Notes under the pieces: generated by a model
The model's database searches: none
What the model saw: the letters and a program-made list of their open reading frames with translations, nothing else
Told to the model about the DNA's origin: nothing
Position numbers and translations under genes: made by a program
Source of the DNA: UBA6265 sp964526965
Lineage (GTDB): Bacteria; Chloroflexota; Chloroflexia; Thermomicrobiales; UBA6265
DNA: 64,000 nucleotides
Assembly (NCBI GenBank): GCA_964526965.1
Contig: CAZGML010000011.1
Coordinates: 1 to 64,000, forward strand
Direction of reading: 5' to 3'
Part shown: in pieces, positions 29,024 through 37,109 of the stretch
Layout of the letters: every line of letters starts with the position of its first letter
Numbering within the stretch: the stretch's first letter is position 1

Positions 29024-29119
29024 GGTGATTATCCTTGTACGCTCAATACGGTGCTGCGGTACACTGCGGAGAGGCAGTAGTGCCTGTATTGTGCGCCATT
29101 TCAACCCGCGGAGTCCTAC

Positions 29120-31849
29120 ATGTCCATCACCTCGATGAGTTTGCAGGCGTTGACATTTCCTGCTGCTTTCACCAGCCGGGTTGAATCTGCCGAAACACTT
29201 CATTCCATGGCGGACGCCCGTTGGAGTGCTGACTTTTCCAGCTATTCCTGGGGCGCAGTTGCCCTGTGGGTGCTGCTACTCATCGCGTTGCAGGCAATTA
29301 GCTGGCCGCTGGTGCGACGAATGTTCTCCCGCCTGCCGGATCGAGGCTGGGCGTTTGCCCGACCAATCAGTATTTTGCTTGGTGGCCTGCTTGTTTGGTA
29401 CCCGGCATCTTTCGGGCTTATCGATTTCAGCACTGTTTGGTCGATCATCGGTATGCTCGTTGTCGCAGCGGTGAGCTGGTTACTGGTGCGACGAATTTCA
29501 CTCTCCCCCGGAGAACGTCACTGGCGTCTCAACCCAATAGCGGTTACCGCTGAATGGGTTTTCTGGCTAACATTTACGCTCTTCCTGCTACTTCGTTCGC
29601 TGAATCCGGATTCCTGGCACCCCTTCTGGGGCGGCGAAAAACCAATGGAGTTCGCGCATCTCAACGCGATTCTGCGAGCGGATTCCTTTCCATCAGCGGA
29701 TCCATGGTACGCCGGCGGTGTCTTGAATTATTACTACTTCGGCACGTTCCTCGTGGCGAACCTGATCAAAATCACCGGCATCCCTGCGGAGATTGCCTTT
29801 AACCTGGCGACTCCCCTCTTTCCGGCAATGCTGGCGGCAGCAGCGTTTAGCATCTGCGCAGGTTTTGGAAAGAGGCTCACCTCCTCCAACTTCGGAGCGG
29901 GCCTGGCAGGCCTTGCAGGCGTCTTCTTCGTGCAGTTCGCGGGAAATATGATCGTCGCCACACGCCTGTGGGATCGGGCGATCAACAAGGTCACGTCGCC
30001 GCAACCATTTGTCTACTGGGTGTGGGAACCCACTCGGGCAATACCGGATCCGGCCCGCCAAATTAACATCACCGAGTTCCCCTACTTTGGTGCCCTCTAC
30101 GCCGATCTCCACCCGCATGTAATCGCCATGCCGTACACGCTTATGGTCATTGCACTGGCCTGGCAAATAGCGGCAAGTTGGCGAACCGTTCCGCTCATGT
30201 TCGTGCGCAAACGCATCAACATGAGCCATCAACTGGAGATCCTCGCGCCCTTTGCCCTGATCGGCGTGGTCATCGGATCGCTGTGGATGATGAACGCCTG
30301 GGACATGCCAATGGCGGTCGCCATCGCCGTGCTCGGATTGACGTTGATGTCCATACGGGTACCATCATTGCTCGAACGCTTCGGCATCATAGCCGGCGGA
30401 ACTGTTGTCATCGGCATCATCGCATTCATTACGGCGTTCCCGTTTAACCGGGAATATGAATCGCTGTACGGCGACATCGGTTTTACGACTGATTCCACAC
30501 CACTCGTCGCGCTGCAATCTCACCTCGGTGCGCAACTGGTTATCTGTACGCTCGGTGCCATTGTGTTGCTCGGGTACGTCAGGCGAGCGGCTGTTGCGAA
30601 CGTTATGCTCTTGCGAGCGCTCGGTGTAGCTGTGGTGTCCGGCCTGATACTGCAATGGGGCTTCCGCGGGGATCATGAATCGCTGATCTATCGCATCGGC
30701 GAGGTGCTTGTCGTCATCGGTATCGTGGGTATTTGGACAAACATCGCCTGGCAATCTGCCGACGAACCAAACGACTTCGGCATTCCCGTCACCTGGCTCC
30801 AGGCGCTCTCGATCGTTGCCATGGCTTCCTCTATATGGTTGCTCGTGTTCGACTACGATTCCCTCGCCCTCTATCTCGGCATCGGGCTAAGCGCTGCCGT
30901 AATCTGGGCTGGACTGGAGCGGCAATCTGCCCGCTTCGTTGCCGCACTGATCGCGGCTGCAACGCTACTCGGTGCAACGTTGGAGATCGTTTACCTGGTT
31001 GACGACCTGAACGGTAGCCCCTGGTACCGAATGAACACGATCTTCAAGTTCTACAACCAGATCTGGAACCTCCTCGGCCTGGCGTGCGGAGTTATCGTCG
31101 GCATTGCGATCTGGAGACTTCTCGTATGGGAAGAGCCGATCACCCGCCGAATCTCGCGTCCGGCGGCATCGCTCACCCAATCCTCAGCCATCAAACTCAC
31201 GGCGGCTATCAGCCTGCCACTCATGGCGCTGATGACAACATACGTGCTGGTTGCCACTCCCATCCGCCTTGACCAGCGCTTTGGCGACGGAGACCAGGTG
31301 ACACTCAATGCTTACAGCTGGATGGAATACGGCACCGTAGATACGGTAGCGTTCAATGAAGAGGGTGAGCCGATCAACTCACCACCGCTCGAGTATGACG
31401 ATGACCTGCACGCGATCAACTGGATCAACGAGAACATCGACGGCACGCCGGTCATCGCCGAAGCAGCCATCGGCGAATACCGTTGCTTCGGCTCGCGTTA
31501 CTCGGTCAGTACCGGACTCCCGGCCGTCATCGGCTGGGCCCGGCACCAGAATCAACAACGCCCGGCAAACGACCTGACTGCACGCGTGGCAGAAATGCGC
31601 GCCTTCTACACAAGTAGCGAGGCGGCGGCTGCAGACAAGCGTGCCTTCCTGGATCGATACGACGTCGAATACGTCATCGTTGGTCAAATGGAGCGCCTGT
31701 ACCCGACCATCGGGGACGGCGGTGAGTGCGTTGTTTCTGGCAACGAAGATGCGATCGAAACCATCGAGTCGATGGAAGGCACCGACCTGGAAATCGTCTA
31801 CGAAAACGAAGGTACGACAATTTACCGGGTAATCCGGGATTCAAACTGA
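29120..31849 (+). CDS. DUF2298 ('YYY' motif) polytopic membrane protein
   Basis: A 909-residue protein with many transmembrane helices from residue 35 to about 720. The family-defining tract YAGGVLNYYYFGTFLVANLI is present, preceded by FWGGEKPMEFAHLNAILR, and a second conserved part reads NTIFKFYNQIWNLLGLACG. The hydrophilic C-terminus (about 735-909) includes LHAINWINENIDGTPVIAEA and RCFGSRYSVSTGLPAVIGW. The family is known from Chloroflexota and Archaea and is thought to be GT-C-like, acting in envelope glycosylation; this is not demonstrated. GGAG precedes the start. It is divergent from fmt. Confidence 0.88.
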   Translation: MSITSMSLQALTFPAAFTSRVESAETLHSMADARWSADFSSYSWGAVALWVLLLIALQAISWPLVRRMFSRLPDRGWAFARPISILLGGLLVWYPASFGLIDFSTVWSIIGMLVVAAVSWLLVRRISLSPGERHWRLNPIAVTAEWVFWLTFTLFLLLRSLNPDSWHPFWGGEKPMEFAHLNAILRADSFPSADPWYAGGVLNYYYFGTFLVANLIKITGIPAEIAFNLATPLFPAMLAAAAFSICAGFGKRLTSSNFGAGLAGLAGVFFVQFAGNMIVATRLWDRAINKVTSPQPFVYWVWEPTRAIPDPARQINITEFPYFGALYADLHPHVIAMPYTLMVIALAWQIAASWRTVPLMFVRKRINMSHQLEILAPFALIGVVIGSLWMMNAWDMPMAVAIAVLGLTLMSIRVPSLLERFGIIAGGTVVIGIIAFITAFPFNREYESLYGDIGFTTDSTPLVALQSHLGAQLVICTLGAIVLLGYVRRAAVANVMLLRALGVAVVSGLILQWGFRGDHESLIYRIGEVLVVIGIVGIWTNIAWQSADEPNDFGIPVTWLQALSIVAMASSIWLLVFDYDSLALYLGIGLSAAVIWAGLERQSARFVAALIAAATLLGATLEIVYLVDDLNGSPWYRMNTIFKFYNQIWNLLGLACGVIVGIAIWRLLVWEEPITRRISRPAASLTQSSAIKLTAAISLPLMALMTTYVLVATPIRLDQRFGDGDQVTLNAYSWMEYGTVDTVAFNEEGEPINSPPLEYDDDLHAINWINENIDGTPVIAEAAIGEYRCFGSRYSVSTGLPAVIGWARHQNQQRPANDLTARVAEMRAFYTSSEAAAADKRAFLDRYDVEYVIVGQMERLYPTIGDGGECVVSGNEDAIETIESMEGTDLEIVYENEGTTIYRVIRDSN

Positions 31850-31898
31850 AAAATGCGGTATACTCTCCACCGCTGAGCACGTAATTGTGAGCAGTAAT

Positions 31899-31972
31899 CG
31901 GGGTGTGGCGCAGCCTGGTAGCGCGCGGCGTTTGGGACGCTGAGGTCGGAGGTTCGAATCCTCTCACCCCGA
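31899..31972 (+). tRNA. tRNA-Pro (anticodon TGG)
   Basis: All four arms fold: a 7-bp acceptor (CGGGGTG with CACCCCG), D-arm GCGC/GCGC around AGCCTGGTA, anticodon stem CGGCG/CGCTG with loop TTTGGGA giving anticodon TGG, and a T-arm GGAGG/CCTCT around TTCGAAT. Discriminator base A; the CCA end is not encoded. It lies 49 bp after the DUF2298 gene. Confidence 0.96.
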
Positions 31973-32017
31973 CCCTCTTTCAACACACATTTCACCTTGT
32001 CTAATCGAAGGGGCAGC

Positions 32018-32533
32018 ATGCGTTCCACCGTCATAAAACGGTTGCAGGCACTCGTAATCGATTGGCTAACTATTTGCGGCTACCTCATCGCGCTTGGCAT
32101 TGTCGCTTTCCTGCTGTACCTGGTTCTGTGGGACAACATGCCATCGCTCTCAGCGGTGCAGATGCAGTTGCTCGTCACCATGATTACGGTTGTGCCTGTA
32201 ACCATCTGGTACACGGTCAAAGAATCGGGACCCCCTTTCGGCAGTCTTGGCAAGAACGAGATGGGACTAAGGGTTGAATATCGGGACGATCCGGTGAGAG
32301 CGGCGTTAATTCGCAATGTGCTCAAATTTTTGCCGTGGCAGATCGCACATCTCGGCGTCATCGATGGCTATTACTCCAGCTTCGAATCCCCGTTTGCAAT
32401 GGTAGTGATCCTGATTGGCCTGTTTCTGGCACTAACCTATGTGATGCAAGTGGTATTTACACCCAGCCACCGTCATTTCCCCGATATCGTCTCCGGCTCC
32501 AGGGTCGTCAGAATGCCCGGCGAGGATTCCTGA
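32018..32533 (+). CDS. RDD family membrane protein
   Basis: A 171-residue protein with the RDD signature at its N-terminus (KRLQALVIDWLTICGYLIAL, the Arg and Asp residues of the family) and three or so further hydrophobic segments, including LLVTMITVVPVTIWYTV and VILIGLFLALTYV. The phrase SLGKNEMGLRV corresponds to the 'K-x-x-x-G-L-R-V' tract of RDD proteins. Members are small membrane proteins, some suspected of ion transport; no function can be assigned. ATG 32018 has AAGGGG six bases ahead; an upstream TTG at 31997 is possible. Confidence 0.8.
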   Translation: MRSTVIKRLQALVIDWLTICGYLIALGIVAFLLYLVLWDNMPSLSAVQMQLLVTMITVVPVTIWYTVKESGPPFGSLGKNEMGLRVEYRDDPVRAALIRNVLKFLPWQIAHLGVIDGYYSSFESPFAMVVILIGLFLALTYVMQVVFTPSHRHFPDIVSGSRVVRMPGEDS

Positions 32534-32671
32534 GCCCCATCCTCTGCACCCCTCCTCTGTAAACAATCCAAAATACGATCAAATCGCGGCGCGCATCATG
32601 CGTATTCGGCGATGGTAGGGGGTCACCTTTGAGCCCAAGAAAGAACACTCCCCGAATCGAAAGGATGCGAT

Positions 32672-33028
32672 ATGAGTAGCAACGAACGATCCGGAGAATA
32701 CACTCCGACCGGCGAACAGGACGGCACAGCTGCCACCTTCAGTGCAGAGGAAATTGCCAGTGCGTTTGGCATAGAATCCTCGCGTGTAACCGAAGCCATG
32801 ACGGGAGAGTACGGATCCAGCGACCAACCTGTTGATTCGCGACAGGCGCAGCAACTGGCTGAGGTGTTACTTGCCGACCTGCCCCAAAGCGAACGCATGG
32901 CTGCACTGGTCAAGCTCGGAGCATACACGCCCCGCGCCGACCATGTAGAAGGCCTGGGAGAAAAGGATCCCGACGAGGAGAGCGACAAATTCAGTGATCT
33001 GTCCAGCGAGCGAGAGGAATCGGATTAG
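32672..33028 (+). CDS. Small acidic protein of unknown function
   Basis: A 118-residue soluble protein, acidic, with a helical middle that looks like a small DNA-binding or adaptor fold (TFSAEEIASAFGIESSRVTE, then QAQQLAEVLLADLPQSERM) and a charged, disordered C-terminus (DPDEESDKFSDLSSEREESD). AAGGA stands seven bases before the ATG. It is alone between the RDD gene and a bidirectional terminator. Family not recognised; the 'AEEIASAFGI' segment is reminiscent of helix-turn-helix scaffolds, but this is weak. Confidence 0.6.
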   Translation: MSSNERSGEYTPTGEQDGTAATFSAEEIASAFGIESSRVTEAMTGEYGSSDQPVDSRQAQQLAEVLLADLPQSERMAALVKLGAYTPRADHVEGLGEKDPDEESDKFSDLSSEREESD

Positions 33029-33077
33029 GGGCGCCCCAAGGGGATTTGTGCGTCAAAATCCAAATCCCGAAAACGAC

Positions 33078-33125
33078 AAAACCGGCTGGTAGCAGGCATG
33101 TTCGCCTGTACCAGCCGGTTTTTGA
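33078..33125. terminator. Bidirectional terminator between convergent genes
   Basis: A long stem AAAACCGGCTGGTA with TACCAGCCGGTTTT (33078-33091 with 33109-33122) is extended by an inner CAGGC/GCCTG pair. TTTTT follows on the plus strand and a T-rich stretch on the minus strand, so it serves both the small acidic protein gene and rpsD. Confidence 0.88.
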
Positions 33126-33128
33126 GGA

Positions 33129-33737
33129 TTAGCGGGAGTAGTACTCAACCACGAGGTGCTCGGCGCAGATCACCGGGATCTCTTCGCGCGAGGGGATGTT
33201 CTCGAAACGAGCGCTCATCTTGTTCACATCGAAGGTCATGTACGGCGCCACTTCGCCACGTGGCAGCAGTTCAGCCTCAAAGAGCGGACTCTTGCGGCTA
33301 CGCTCACGCACGCTGATCACATCGCCTGGCTTCAGGCGCATGCTCGGGATGGTGGCCTTCTTGCCGTTCACCAGGAAGTGACCGTGCGTCACCATCTGAC
33401 GAGCTGCGTAAATGGTTGGTGCGAAACCGGCGCGAAGCACCAGCGCATCCATTCGGGTCTCGAGTACCTGCATCAGGTTGTCACCCGTGGAGCCCGGCAT
33501 GCGAGCGGCGGTCTTGTATGCGCGAAGCAACTGCTTCTCGCTGATGTTGTACTGGAATCGGAGCCGCTGCTTTTCAAGCAACTGCACACCGTAGTCCGAA
33601 GGTCGGCGACGTCGACCACGCGCAGCACCATGCTGGCCTGGAGGAGTCGTGCGCTTGCGCATGGCGCCAGCGGCCTTGGGAGTGAGCGCAACGCCAAGGG
33701 CGCGGCTCTTCTTAACCTTGGGTCCTGTATAATTCAC
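33129..33737 (-). CDS. rpsD: 30S ribosomal protein S4
   Basis: A 202-residue S4 protein, opening with NYTGPKVKKSRALGVAL and carrying the S4 RNA-binding domain in the second half (ARQMVTHGHFLVNGKKATIP, then KPGDVISVRE). It is a primary 16S rRNA binder and, in many bacteria, a translational repressor of ribosomal operons. The N-terminal zinc-binding cysteines seen in some S4 proteins are absent, so this is a C-minus form. The start is a GTG with AGGAG nine bases upstream. It stands alone rather than in an S13-S11-S4-rpoA cluster. Confidence 0.95.
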   Translation of the reverse strand: MNYTGPKVKKSRALGVALTPKAAGAMRKRTTPPGQHGAARGRRRRPSDYGVQLLEKQRLRFQYNISEKQLLRAYKTAARMPGSTGDNLMQVLETRMDALVLRAGFAPTIYAARQMVTHGHFLVNGKKATIPSMRLKPGDVISVRERSRKSPLFEAELLPRGEVAPYMTFDVNKMSARFENIPSREEIPVICAEHLVVEYYSR

Positions 33738-33936
33738 TGAACATTACTCCTAATATACGCGCGTGGCTCAGGGGCAAAACCATTCCTGCCTTCCTGATGT
33801 CATGACTCCCGGCGCACCGGATACGTTTCCGGCCATCGATTCTGGCGCATCTACAGATAACGATATTTTGGCCAGGGCATGGCAATATGACGAGGTCAAT
33901 TCCTCGCCCGACGTAGAAGTATAGCGTTATGCGTAG

Positions 33937-34584
33937 CTATGGTGCCAGTCTGGAGATTATCCATTCGTCCGCGTCGTTGCGCGTAAAGAGGATGCGGTCG
34001 TGCAGGCGGTTCTCCCGTCCCTGCCAGAACTCTAAGGTGACAGGACGGATGCGATATCCACCCCAGTTTTCGGGGCGCGGAATCTCATCATCGCCGAACG
34101 ATTCTTCCAGTTCACTGAAGCGATTGCGAAGTGCATCGGCCGATTCCACCGCCTGGCTCTGATCACTTGCCCACGCACCGAGCTGGCTCCCCCGCGGACG
34201 GGAGGCGAAATACTCGTCAGATTGCTCCGCCGATACGCGCGTGGCTACACCGGTCCAGCGCACCTGGCGCTGTAACGATGGCCAGTAGAACAGGGCACAA
34301 ACGTTGGGATTAGCTTCTATTGCCCGTCCCTTGGCGCTGTTGTAGTTGGTGTAGAACACCAACCCTTCGGCATCAAAGCCTTTCATCAATACCGTTCGCG
34401 CCTGTGGTATGCCTTCGGGGGCGACTGTGGTGATCACCATCGCATTTGCTTCCAGCACGTCGGATTGCCTGACTTCATCGAACCAGACAGTGAACTGTTC
34501 GATAGGATCAGGCAGCACTTCGTTGTCTCCGAGCGTGGCAAGATGGTAGGAAGTACGCATCTCTGCAATGGCATTGGTGTTCAT
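33937..34584 (-). CDS. pdxH: Pyridoxamine 5'-phosphate oxidase
   Basis: A 215-residue FMN enzyme that oxidises pyridoxine or pyridoxamine phosphate to pyridoxal phosphate. Typical stretches are present: MVITTVAPEGIPQARTVLMK, GLVFYTNYNSAKGRAIEANP, FYWPSLQRQVRWTG and the C-terminal EFWQGRENRLHDRI with the conserved Arg and His. It acts in the cytosol. With YggS encoded at 22 kb, the window holds two parts of PLP supply and buffering, though not linked in an operon. Confidence 0.93.
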   Translation of the reverse strand: MNTNAIAEMRTSYHLATLGDNEVLPDPIEQFTVWFDEVRQSDVLEANAMVITTVAPEGIPQARTVLMKGFDAEGLVFYTNYNSAKGRAIEANPNVCALFYWPSLQRQVRWTGVATRVSAEQSDEYFASRPRGSQLGAWASDQSQAVESADALRNRFSELEESFGDDEIPRPENWGGYRIRPVTLEFWQGRENRLHDRILFTRNDADEWIISRLAP

Positions 34585-34667
34585 GGTGTAACTCGATACC
34601 CTGTTGGCATATTGACATCAGTTAATGTCTCTACGGGGAATTGTACGTCAGGTTCGGAGGTTTGAGG

Positions 34668-35189
34668 ATGCGGATTACGCTCAAAGTGGTGTTCTTTCTC
34701 AGTTTGCTATGGACCACTCCGTCCGTACATGCTGCAGAAAGCTGCGAACTGACTCCCCTGGAGTTGCCTCTTTTCGGCGGCACCCCGGTGGCGGAACTGG
34801 CAACGCCCGCCCCCACAGCGGCTGACGCCTCAATCACCGAGCAGGAAGCTACGGCAGTGCTGGAAACCTACGTGGCGTGCACCAATACGGGCGACCCAAC
34901 GCTGGTTTGGGCAATGTTCACACCGCGCTGGTTCGCAGCCGAGTTTGCCGATTCGGAGGAGCACTACCTGCCCGCCTTCGAGTATCAGATTGCCAATGAA
35001 GCTCCGGAAGCCGGTGAGCCACTGATCCTCGAAGAGATCCATGGAATCAAACAGCTCGACGATGGCCGCGTTGCCGTTACGGCAACATTTGGCAGCGGAG
35101 AGAGCCAGTGGACGGATCGCCTGATCCTGGCGAATGTCGACGGTCAGTGGCTCATTGATGACGTCGAACTCGATTCATCGTCAGACTGA
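34668..35189 (+). CDS. Secreted protein of unknown function
   Basis: A 173-residue exported protein: signal peptide MRITLKVVFFLSLLWTTPS to about residue 22 (VHAAES), a Thr/Pro/Ala linker (about 38-52), then a compact domain of about 110 residues beginning ITEQEATAVLETYVACTNTG. The layout resembles NTF2/SnoaL-like folds: helices, then ALVWAMFTPRWF-type loop and beta strands ending VDGQWLIDDVEL. That fold call is tentative. The start has GGAGG upstream. Its last 46 bases overlap the 3' end of the convergent membrane-protein gene. Confidence 0.7.
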   Translation: MRITLKVVFFLSLLWTTPSVHAAESCELTPLELPLFGGTPVAELATPAPTAADASITEQEATAVLETYVACTNTGDPTLVWAMFTPRWFAAEFADSEEHYLPAFEYQIANEAPEAGEPLILEEIHGIKQLDDGRVAVTATFGSGESQWTDRLILANVDGQWLIDDVELDSSSD

Positions 35190-35689
35190 CCGGACAACGT
35201 TTCCCGCGTAATGGATTTGCCCTTGTAGCTATCCCGAATGAAGATTCTGAGGATGCGGACGAAGTCGTCATCGTCTCGGCCGCCGCTCAGGTAGATCGGA
35301 TAGCTGGAGGCACGTGGTCCTCCCTGCAACACGGCACCGCTCCGTGATCGACGTACTCCAGCAAACTCAGTCCAGCGCCGAAATACACCTCTACCAGTAC
35401 GAATGCCGACGGTTGTGAGTGTGTACGACACTGGAAATACCAGCGCCACGGCGTAGACAGCCGGCACAACGAGCAACAAACTCCACGGCGCTCGCCCCAG
35501 GGCAATGCCGACAGTGAGCAGTACAAGTCCCATTGCCAACGGGAGCCAGAGCATCTTCAAGCGCGCCAGCAGAGGAACCGGAACCCGGACCAACACTTCC
35601 CCCTCCGTGCGGCCTGGCGACCAGCCCACCAGCACGAACCAGATCGCCAATGGGAGGAACGGCAGTATTGAGAATGCAATCGAGGCCAT
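35144..35689 (-). CDS. Membrane protein with PH-like domain, unknown
   Basis: A 181-residue protein with an N-terminal hydrophobic segment (ILPFLPLAIWFVLVGWSP) and two more around residues 46-87, followed by a basic beta-rich segment (SYTLTTVGIRTGRGVFRRWT, then VRRSRSGAVLQGG) that looks like a bacterial PH-type domain, and a Ser-rich tail. Function unknown. The convergent gene overlaps its last 46 bases. Confidence 0.6.
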   Translation of the reverse strand: MASIAFSILPFLPLAIWFVLVGWSPGRTEGEVLVRVPVPLLARLKMLWLPLAMGLVLLTVGIALGRAPWSLLLVVPAVYAVALVFPVSYTLTTVGIRTGRGVFRRWTEFAGVRRSRSGAVLQGGPRASSYPIYLSGGRDDDDFVRILRIFIRDSYKGKSITRETLSGQSDDESSSTSSMSH

Positions 35690-35810
35690 GTAAATATCCT
35701 GATCATCACTGCAATGTGATGAGTATCAGCGACACCACGGGTCCGCCAGCGGCAGGAATAGTTTCATACTATACCGATTCCGCTTCTGATCCTATTGTGA
35801 CTTCGTGAAT

Positions 35811-36635
35811 TCATGACTGAGGGGTAGCCAGCGGCGTGGCGGCCGGGGCCGCATCCAGCACATCTTCGGGGATTTCTGCTCGCCAGATACCGTTCTCGTT
35901 CTGGAAATAGAGCACAGTATCGTTATGCACGAATCCCGTAATCGGCAGGAACCCCATTCCGCGGAAGATCGGGTGCATCTCGCTGTAATCACCCCAAAAC
36001 TGCACATTCAACTCCCAATCGCCCGCGAAATAGCTGCGAAGATCGGCGCTATCGAAACAGGCCAGGAACCGCATGTTCGGAGATGGTCGATGGCAGCGCT
36101 GACCCTGCTTGGTCCAGATGGACGTCTCCCAATCGCCTGGCTCATCTGGCACGTCATCCGGACCAGCGAGTACCTCCAGCTCCATCGAGAAAGGGTCTAT
36201 CGTCATAGTGACCTGATCACCCGTCGTCGCATCCGACCCTCGCATTAATACAAGGGATCCATCGCTGTTGGCAGCGATGAATTCGATCTCGTCGAGAGGG
36301 AGATCAACGCGCTCGCCGGTCTCGAGGTTCTCCAGTTCATTCCCGTTGGCAACCGGCCAGGCTATGAACTGGGCCTTGAACACCCATGGTGTTGGAACAC
36401 CGTGCCGATGGTGATCCAGCGGGAGGACGACGAGTAGCGCTCCGTCGTCGCCTTCGGCGAGTTTCTCGACATCCTGCCCCGGCAGTTGTCCGCTCCTCAT
36501 GGCGAGGTCGTACCGAAGCTCATCGTTGACAATGAGCGGCACGCCAATCACGACCGCAAGCACGGCGAAGATAATGACACCAATCAGCACGCGCCGCTGT
36601 AATTTGGCATTCGGGTCTTTTCGATGTTCGTGCAT
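35811..36635 (-). CDS. Single-pass membrane protein with extracytoplasmic beta-rich domain, unknown
   Basis: A 274-residue protein with a short basic cytosolic N-terminus (His-rich start MHEHRKD), one transmembrane helix (VLIGVIIFAVLAVVIGVPLIV, about residues 16-36) and a large outside domain. The domain is rich in Trp and Asp/Glu with repeated strand-turn elements (GDDGALLVVLPLD, NSDGSLVLMRG, NDTVLYFQNENGIWRAEIP), suggesting a beta-propeller-like fold. The C-terminus is the Thr/Pro/Ala tail ATPLATPQS. It lies 12 bp after the His-rich gene and is probably co-transcribed with it. Confidence 0.65.
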   Translation of the reverse strand: MHEHRKDPNAKLQRRVLIGVIIFAVLAVVIGVPLIVNDELRYDLAMRSGQLPGQDVEKLAEGDDGALLVVLPLDHHRHGVPTPWVFKAQFIAWPVANGNELENLETGERVDLPLDEIEFIAANSDGSLVLMRGSDATTGDQVTMTIDPFSMELEVLAGPDDVPDEPGDWETSIWTKQGQRCHRPSPNMRFLACFDSADLRSYFAGDWELNVQFWGDYSEMHPIFRGMGFLPITGFVHNDTVLYFQNENGIWRAEIPEDVLDAAPAATPLATPQS

Positions 36636-36647
36636 GAGAAACGAGCG

Positions 36648-36932
36648 CTAGGAGGATGCCTCGTCGCCATCCTCGTCTTCGTCCAAGGTTTCCAGTTCGT
36701 ACTGGCCGCTGGCGACGACAGAAAGGTCACTCATCGCATCGAAGACACCAAACGTGAGGTCTTCGAAATCAACGGTGCCCTGCACATAGCTCACAAACGC
36801 CTCGGTGAGCTCCCGTCCGATTTCGCGCGCGATCTGTTCCTGCTCGGCAGCAAGTTCTTCCGGTGAGAGGTCGCGCGTGGAAACTTCGTGAACGTGGTTG
36901 TGATCATGATCATGGTCGTGCTGATGGTTCAT
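36648..36932 (-). CDS. Small His-rich N-terminal protein, unknown
   Basis: A 94-residue acidic soluble protein. The first 16 residues carry seven histidines alternating with Asp (NHQHDHDHDHNHVHE), a metal-binding-type stretch for nickel, zinc or cobalt, followed by a helical region (SPEELAAEQEQIAREIGREL) and an acidic tail. Its role is unknown; metal storage or chaperoning is one possibility, and no metal-transport gene is adjacent. A GGAG lies before the ATG. It is the first gene of a two-gene transcript with the membrane protein downstream. Confidence 0.6.
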   Translation of the reverse strand: MNHQHDHDHDHNHVHEVSTRDLSPEELAAEQEQIAREIGRELTEAFVSYVQGTVDFEDLTFGVFDAMSDLSVVASGQYELETLDEDEDGDEASS

Positions 36933-37109
36933 TTGGATTCTCCTTCAATGCATCAGGAAAGAAAGCTCCATTGCTTTCCATAGAGATTGTAGTTTGATTC
37001 AGTCACGCGTGTGTGACGAATGTGGCGTATCCTTTTCGATGATTCTGCGTTGTCTCAGGTATGATATTGCAGGATATTCGATCATCAACACAGCCACGGA
37101 GATCTGACA

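Noticed and set aside
33759..33830. tRNA-Gly-like stretch (GTGGCTCAGGGGCAAAACC...) before rpsD
   Set aside because: D-stem does not pair, no anticodon stem or T-loop TTCGA is present, so no tRNA is called.
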